64,000 bases of DNA, taken from positions 1,618,001-1,682,000 of the forward strand of contig JAYKKT010000037.1 of assembly GCA_036023115.1 (NCBI GenBank), given 5' to 3'. The stretch is from Brasenia schreberi (Eukaryota; Streptophyta; Magnoliopsida; Nymphaeales; Cabombaceae). Below are positions 58,501 to 64,000 of the stretch, piece by piece. Positions within the stretch are counted from its first letter, which is position 1. Every line of letters starts with the position of its first letter. The notes beneath the pieces were generated by a model, which saw only the letters and a list, made by a program, of their open reading frames with translations, made no database searches and was not told where the DNA came from. Both the position numbers and the translations under genes were made by a program.

Positions 58501-59613
58501 CACTTCCTCTAGCTCACCTAGAAAAAGAACCTCCTTCTGACAGTTAGTAACAGGCCAGTATTTCAAAAGTCCTCTTATCACTGTATCAGCTAGCTTGAAA
58601 TCTTTCTCAACAAACTGGGTTATGCAATATAACAGTTGTTGATGGTACATTGAAACTGATTTAGGCTTGTGAAGTGGGATAAGTGCCCGAACCAGGAAGA
58701 GTTTATGTTCCTCTTTCAATGGCAAAGCAAATCCATTTATGATGCTTCCAAGAATCTCCAACAGCTCACCAACACCACTGTGTCTCTCAGTCTCAAAAAT
58801 AAACCGGTAGAATATATTATTGATAGCTTTCCTTATGAAGGGGCGATGAACCATGAACTTCCCATATATGCGGTGCAGAATGGTCTTCAAATAATCTCTT
58901 TCCCGTGGGTCCTCTGAATCAAACAAGTCCAGCAATTTCAGAACGAAAGAGTGGTCGATGTACCTCTTAGCAATCTTAGTGTCAGTATCTGAAGAAACAA
59001 CGTATCTTAAAAGAACCTCATAAACAATCTGCAAATGCGACCATGCTGGATCGAGAAAAGGATCCTCCTCCTCAGGATCAGCATTCTCTGAGCCTGTGTT
59101 CTCATGAGAAGCAGGGGGCAAGGATCTAAAGATATTGACAGAGACCATCTTGATCAGTTCTTCCTGAACATGTTCTGTAATCTTCCCTGAACCTGATTGA
59201 ATGAAATCAACAAGCTCCAGCAACGTCTGCCTTTTAGTCTCTTTCTCTCTGGCAAACTTAAGACTATCTGAGAAATCAAAGATAACTGAGCAAATTTGCA
59301 GCTTCCTAATGAATAGATTCTGCCGATCAGAGACCGGAATGTCCCTGAATAGCGGCAGCAATTCAATGGGCCCCGCCGTTGAGGGCGTGCTGGCCAGAAC
59401 TCTCTCAGGACCACTTTGTGCAGTAGCATTGTTTCTAATCGCATTGGTATTCACAGTGGCATTAGACGTGGAAATACTGGTCGGATTCGAGACAGACGCC
59501 GAACTGCGATGGGCGGAAGAGGAATTCCCAGACAAGTGGAAAACCGAAGCCTCATTTGCATCTGATTTGGAAGGCTTACGGCTTCCTCTCTTGCCAATTA
59601 TCTTGTTCAACAT
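52532..59613 (-). CDS. PP2A B' (B56) regulatory subunit, complete, two coding exons
   Basis: Exon 1 is 59613-58411 (401 codons) and exon 2 is 52861-52532 (109 codons plus stop), joined in phase 0 at HFQ/VAER; product 510 residues, normal for plant B'. The N-terminal 90 residues are Ser/Asn/Thr-rich and variable ([18 protein letters not shown]). The B56 core of HEAT-like repeats follows: [120 protein letters not shown] and LNSSHFQ. Exon 2 gives [37 protein letters not shown] and a charged Lys/Glu tail. The subunit directs the PP2A core enzyme to substrates in cytosol and nucleus. The single coding intron is 5.5 kb. I see no frame damage, so this should be functional. Confidence 0.95.
52862..58410 (-). 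other. Large intron of the PP2A B' gene
   Basis: A 5.5-kb intron with GT (58410) and AG (52862) borders. It contains an approximately 40-bp tandem duplication at 53141-53220 (gatactgcttgtagaagaca) and an approximately 87-bp direct repeat at 55054-55184 (ttaaacaaggcgtttaatcg and a diverged copy). No TE protein or hidden gene was found in it. Confidence 0.8.
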
Positions 59614-60540
59614 CCCTAATCAACCCTAGGGACGACTAAAGTTTCCAGTTTTAGCTTCTATGGGTCAATCATTAAATTCAAAAGCATCCTAACAAACCTG
59701 ATCAATCCAAGGATCCACGACAGGGCCTCTGAAGTGATAAGTAGACGCGAATGTGCGCCTGCGGAATCCCTAATGCACAAAATTGAAGAAGTTAGACGTG
59801 ATTCCTCAGTATCGTGATTTCAGTGATTCAAATCCGATAACAGAAACAGGATGCGACTCAAACTTCATGGAATTCAAGGTAACATATAATTAGAGACGAA
59901 ATCACAAGAGATTCAAAATATCCAAGAGTACCAAATTCCGAGAAAGGTGTAGAAAAGCTCAAAAGATCTCCCGATTTAACAGCACGAGAAATCCACAAAA
60001 GGAAAAAAGGCCGCGAATTCAAGCACGATCTAAGATCATCCGATCGCTACCCACGAGCCCTAAATGATGAAAAAAATAATTCCCAGAACCTCAAAACCCT
60101 AAAACGTGCGACATAAGGCCCTTATTTTGAATCAAAAGCTTGTCTGTTCAGCCGTCAACAGAATCCCCGACAAACCGATACTGACGGATCTAAGAGAGAG
60201 AGAGAGAGTACCAGTTTGTAGTCGAGCCATGAGGGGAGATGATAAAAGGAAGGAAGACAATAGGCAGATGCCAATTCTAGAAATTGAGATGCCTGGGTCT
60301 GGTATTTGCAATAACCAAGAAAATCTCCGATGAGAGATATCTGCAGGGCTACGACGCGCAGAGAAAACCTTTTCACGCGATGGACGTAAAAGCAGAAAAG
60401 ATTTAAACACTAATCGCTTTCTGGTGTTTTCATCCAAGCATTACATATCCACAGAGACAGAGAGAGACACACACACACAGAGAGAGAGAGAGAGAGGAGG
60501 CGCTGAAACCAAAAACTGCACGAACGGGCATTGTGTTGAG
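59614..60540 (-). promoter_or_regulatory. 5' leader of the PP2A B' gene with leader intron and upstream ORF
   Basis: A good donor (actg/gtactct at 60212-60211) and a good acceptor (ccgcag at 59759) suggest a leader intron of about 450 bp. A second possible intron, 59697-59636, is very short. In the first leader exon an upstream ATG at 60437 opens a frame (MDENTRKRLVFKSFLLLRPS...) that reaches the donor; a second in-frame ATG lies near 60228. GA repeats surround the donor and occur near 60455-60497. These upstream starts could lower translation of B', but the transcript start is not known. Confidence 0.45.
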
Positions 60541-60600
60541 TTTCACTTTCGCCACAAAGCGAATTTAATAAATATATGTGAATTTTGATTCACTCTTTAC
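60541..60600 (-). promoter_or_regulatory. Probable core promoter of the PP2A B' gene
   Basis: Minus strand: catatatttattaaattc around 60565-60582, an AT-rich TATA-like string 60-100 bp above the GA-rich leader. Assigned by position only. Confidence 0.35.
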
Positions 60601-61640
60601 CCTATGCTGTTAAATCCCCTCTTTTATAGCGTCTGTTTCATGATTGAAGGAATCAATAAGAACTTAGTCATCTAGTTTATTACAAATCGTAATTCAGTTT
60701 GATTGGTTATATCCTAAGTGGGATCTTCCTATATCTATACTTCTCATTATGTGAACTTTAATATTTCCCTTTTTTTATTCAAAGGCCAAAATTACATCTC
60801 TTACACAGGAATAAAGATGGAACATTGACAAACCAGAATGCCACATATAATATTTAGCTTATCCGAAATTTTTATTTGAAACATTATGGTTCTGTAAATT
60901 TTAATAATTAATTTCAAATTTTATAGGAAAATTAGGAAATTGTTGAAAATGCCACAAATAGAAAATTGACGACCAAAATGGGGAGGGTGGTACTTTTACA
61001 AGGAATAACTTCTATAATATCATTATTAAATTTCATTTTTTTCACAAGAAATAGGGATCTAATCATATAGAGATGAGAGATCCTTCTCCATGTTTTAGAA
61101 ATTTAATGGGTTGAATCCTATGATGCTCAATCGGATCACAATATCATGAATATTGTCCATCAAATTAATTTGTCAGTGAGAAATGAAAGTATAACGTAAG
61201 AAGATCATTGATCCATACTGAATGGGAAAAAGAACCGTCATAGACTGAGATATTGATATCGAGAGTTAAAAAATGGTTGAAGTGGCTAAATGGGAGTACG
61301 ATGACTATAACTCTAGATATATTTGAGAAAGAAGAAAATGATTTTTTTTTATTTAAATATGAACGGGAATGTTTTGTTTAAAATGGGAACGTTAATCAGG
61401 CAATATATGCGATAAAACACACATGGTATATTGTGTTGGCAATTAGTCATAATAAAATAAAAGGATAATACAAGGAATAAAGACAAAATCAAACCTATAA
61501 TATAGTTGTGAATACAAATTTTAGTCTAACGATTATATATATTGGAAATACTAGGGTCCACCAAAAGGAGGTCCTTTTAGATATGGACCGTCTGATCACC
61601 CTTGAAACCTATTTGTGTTGGGAGTTCCATTAGCTAGGAC
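60601..61640. other. Intergenic AT-rich DNA
   Basis: No open frame, repeat or RNA gene recognised. Confidence 0.6.
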
Positions 61641-63287
61641 GGATGAGCTTGGACAGGTTGGGATGGAGGCAACAGTACCATGGGGAAGTTAATTCTCTGT
61701 TTGCTTGCTTAAAGATTGGAACTACAACACCACAGGTTCTGTCACAAGATATGCCTACAGCTCTAGCACATAATCTGCATAGCGCGTTGATTCTGATTTG
61801 GAGTTGCCATACTCGATTTGGATTGAATTTTGTTTTCAGTGATGCAAGTTATAGTTGGAGTAGTGGATTTGGATTTAAATTCAATTGTGTTAGGAATCAC
61901 ATTTATGTCATCGTGTCATATCTTCAAGACTAGATTTGGCCTCTATATTTCAAAGTACATCGGTTTTCTTGTATATATTTATGAGACATGGTTAATACAT
62001 GCAATCAAGCTGTTATTGATCGTGTAAGGAGGACACTTCCTAGAGCAAGGGGATTCAAGTTTGGTTGCAGTCATACAGGCGCGAATTGCTGAGTTGGAAG
62101 CTCCGTTGGCCAATTTGCAAAATGGAGCCATTGTCATCCTAGTTTAGCCTATAGCCTCCTTGAATATGGAGATGTTGTAGGCTTTACACAGAGCTGTGAC
62201 TAGAGAACAAATTGTTGCTCCTCATCATTCCAAAGACTCCAAGCTAAAGAGATTGGAAAGAGCTCAGGCTGGTAAAGTTTTGGAGATCTTTAATTGAGAC
62301 TTGAAAAATATTTTGAGGATGCTAATTGATATAAACATTTGATAAATTATTGGTTATGTCTTAAATATATTTGCAAAAGGAGCTACCTCAGGGAATTGAT
62401 GCAACCCTTTGATGAGCTGACAGGCACCATAGAATCTGCTCCAATTAGGTATACGAGCAGTGTGAGAGAGTATCTGCATTAATTTAGTATAGTAGTTCTC
62501 TTTGACATACGTGGTATTCTATAGTTTACAGCATTGCATATATGTGGAGATGCAATGAGATCAACAGGATGTGTATATGGCTAATTTATTTGTCGAGAGC
62601 CTAGGAGACATTTGGGGCTCTTGTGGCTAGAAGAGGGACACCATGAGTCTGAGAAGAGACTCGAGGGCAATACTCAATCTAGTGATAGTGATAAGGTTGG
62701 TACTTGATGAAGAGCCTATCATAACCCGTCAGATGGAGGTACACAACAAGATCCTACTCTCCTAATGAGGGTGCAAACCTACATAATAGGTGTCACTGCA
62801 TGACAAAGTGTTTAAAGCATGAGAAACTGAAGGTCATGCTTATCAAGGATCTGACAGGACTGAATATTCAAGATGAGGCTAGACCAAGTATTTAGGAGAA
62901 GCTTGTTAGAGTAGCGCCCTTCCAGTTATTGAACTTAATATGCACAAACACCACCATATTTAAGATTGACAAGACGGGTATGCACTTTAGGTGTAATTTC
63001 ATGGTCATGATTGATGAGGCCTTGCATGGGTTTGTGGCTGGATGTGACCAGGGTAAGGCTAATATTTGATCATATAGAGCTCTAGAGAGATGTACTTGTC
63101 AATTTTTTAGTTGGAGGACAAAGCTATAGAGGATATCGCTATAGTGAAGATGATTAAGCGAGAGTAAATGTTATGGAGTGATAATTTCATAGTAGTGATC
63201 ATAGTTGACGAGCTCGTTACATGTAGGATTGTAGTTGACGAGTTGCACGGTGAAGAATGACTTAAATGGATATAGAAGCCTCTAGTA
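61641..63287 (+). pseudogene. Degenerate gypsy-type gag
   Basis: Scattered plus-strand blocks in the order of plant Ty3/gypsy gag: RIAELEAPLANLQN near 62085-62125, a stop-broken core with SVREYLH near 62460, a knuckle relic RCHCMTKCLKHEKLKVMLIK near 62790-62850, then APFQLLNL and HFRCNFMVMIDEALHGFVAG (62920-63050), where the protease DTGAT motif should stand but is lost. Multiple stops and frameshifts. The copia LTR at 63288 is inserted in or beside it. Confidence 0.5.
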
Positions 63288-63679
63288 TCAAGAATGAACC
63301 GTGTACCTTATTCCCCTTTGTTGCAGGGAACCGGTGATAGCCTCTCTCTCATTTTGCAGCCCTCTGAAGATGCATCGGAATGGTATGCGGGTGATGACAC
63401 AAGATTCCCACACAGGGGCTTGCACAGACGAAGATTTTTCTCCATATGTTTTTCCACGGTATTTTTGTTTTGTATGTGCCTGTCTTTTATAGGTAGGTGC
63501 TCCCCCTTCGTCGTACTTATCCGCTTGTGGCTTCTCTCGTCTGGGAGCTGTAACGGTTGACCGTTACTCGACTTTCCGGTAACGGTCATCCGTTACCAAA
63601 TCTGGGCCTATCCTCAGGTAACGGACTGGATGACCAGTCCAGCCATTACCTGAACCGAGAATGACCACATACTATAACA
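63288..63679 (-). repeat. Copia 6 3' LTR
   Basis: A complete LTR. It includes the palindrome-like TATA region (63478-63500, arms now imperfect) and five AACGG/CCGTT motifs in 63550-63630. Confidence 0.88.
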
Positions 63680-64000
63680 TCTCCCACTTGGCCATTCGAG
63701 CCAAGTGTATCGACATACTGGTTTTCCTCCTACTTTTCAGAGGTTTTTCCTAGTTATGTCGATTCCTGATTACTATTGCAATCAGAACCTATTGTGTGGT
63801 TATTTCCCTACACAACAAATTATCTGTTGTATGGTTATTTACCTATACAACAATGTATAACTATTGTATGGTTATTTACCTATACAACAATCAAACATAT
63901 CTCAAACCCATGTTTTCGACATGTTTTGAGAAGAGTTCCTCAGTGTATCTATTGTAAGTCTGTTAATGATGCATTAATCATTTTGTGATTATATGTAGTT
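63288..64000 (-). mobile_element. Ty1-copia retrotransposon, copia 6, 3' end only in window
   Basis: Same family as copia 1 and 2, on the minus strand. The 3' LTR is 63288-63679 (392 bp, complement begins TGTTATAGTATGTGG). The polypurine tract AAGTGGGAGA adjoins it at 63680-63690. The hairpin repeats (about 63790-63895) and the sequence just after RNase H follow. The LTR is closest to that of copia 2. The presumed terminal base pair reads TC instead of TG. The rest of the element lies beyond the window. Confidence 0.9.

Noticed and set aside
1..64000. CRISPR arrays, operons or other prokaryotic systems
   Set aside because: Introns, plant gene families and plant transposons show this is nuclear plant DNA. 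The tandem repeats seen have no regular unique spacers.

Overview
The window is plant nuclear DNA, almost certainly from a flowering plant. The evidence is spliced genes of plant families (a SEC12/PHF1-like protein and a PP2A B' subunit), a U2 snRNA with a plant-type USE/TATA promoter, Ty1-copia elements primed by initiator-Met tRNA, a plant RTE LINE, hAT-type DNA elements, tRNA-derived SINEs, and long TA and GA microsatellites. The species cannot be told from the sequence. Family names are assigned from recognised protein features, with no database search.

Layout. 1-2575: last three exons of a SEC12/PHF1-like gene (+). 2576-7040: no recognised gene; a LINE tail, SINE-like copies and two unidentified exon-like pieces. 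7046-27405: a retrotransposon cluster. Copia 1 (-, 7046-12994) has both LTRs and target-site duplication GATTC. Copia 2 (+, about 13634-18575) is a related copy cut at both ends and lies head-to-head with copia 1. Copia 3 (+, 18896-27405, duplication ATCAG) contains a 1.08-kb hAT-like element in gag and a nearly complete RTE LINE in the reverse transcriptase region. 28009-29793: first two coding exons of a conserved gene (-) whose remainder is not seen, the TE cluster lying where it should continue. 29794-38000: repeats, a candidate orphan exon and an old copia pol remnant (-).

38270-40962: 3' part of an unidentified multi-exon gene (-) with an acidic C-terminus. 41330-51960: LINE pieces, SINEs, MITEs, a U2 snRNA gene cut at its 3' side (-, 43963-44062) and a copia gag/protease remnant (+, about 45790-47140). 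52532-59613: a complete PP2A B' regulatory subunit coding sequence in two exons (-), with a leader and promoter to about 60600. 61640-63287: a degenerate gypsy-like gag. From 63288: the 3' LTR and 3' end of another copia of the copia 1/2 family, running off the window.

The protein genes belong to unrelated processes (ER export, phosphatase targeting, unknown) and form no pathway. I found no convincing new biological system. The strongest second-look items are the U2 gene with an intact promoter but no 3' half, the copia family with a palindrome-embedded TATA box, repeated AACGG motifs and a shared altered zinc knuckle, and the gene left incomplete beside the TE cluster.
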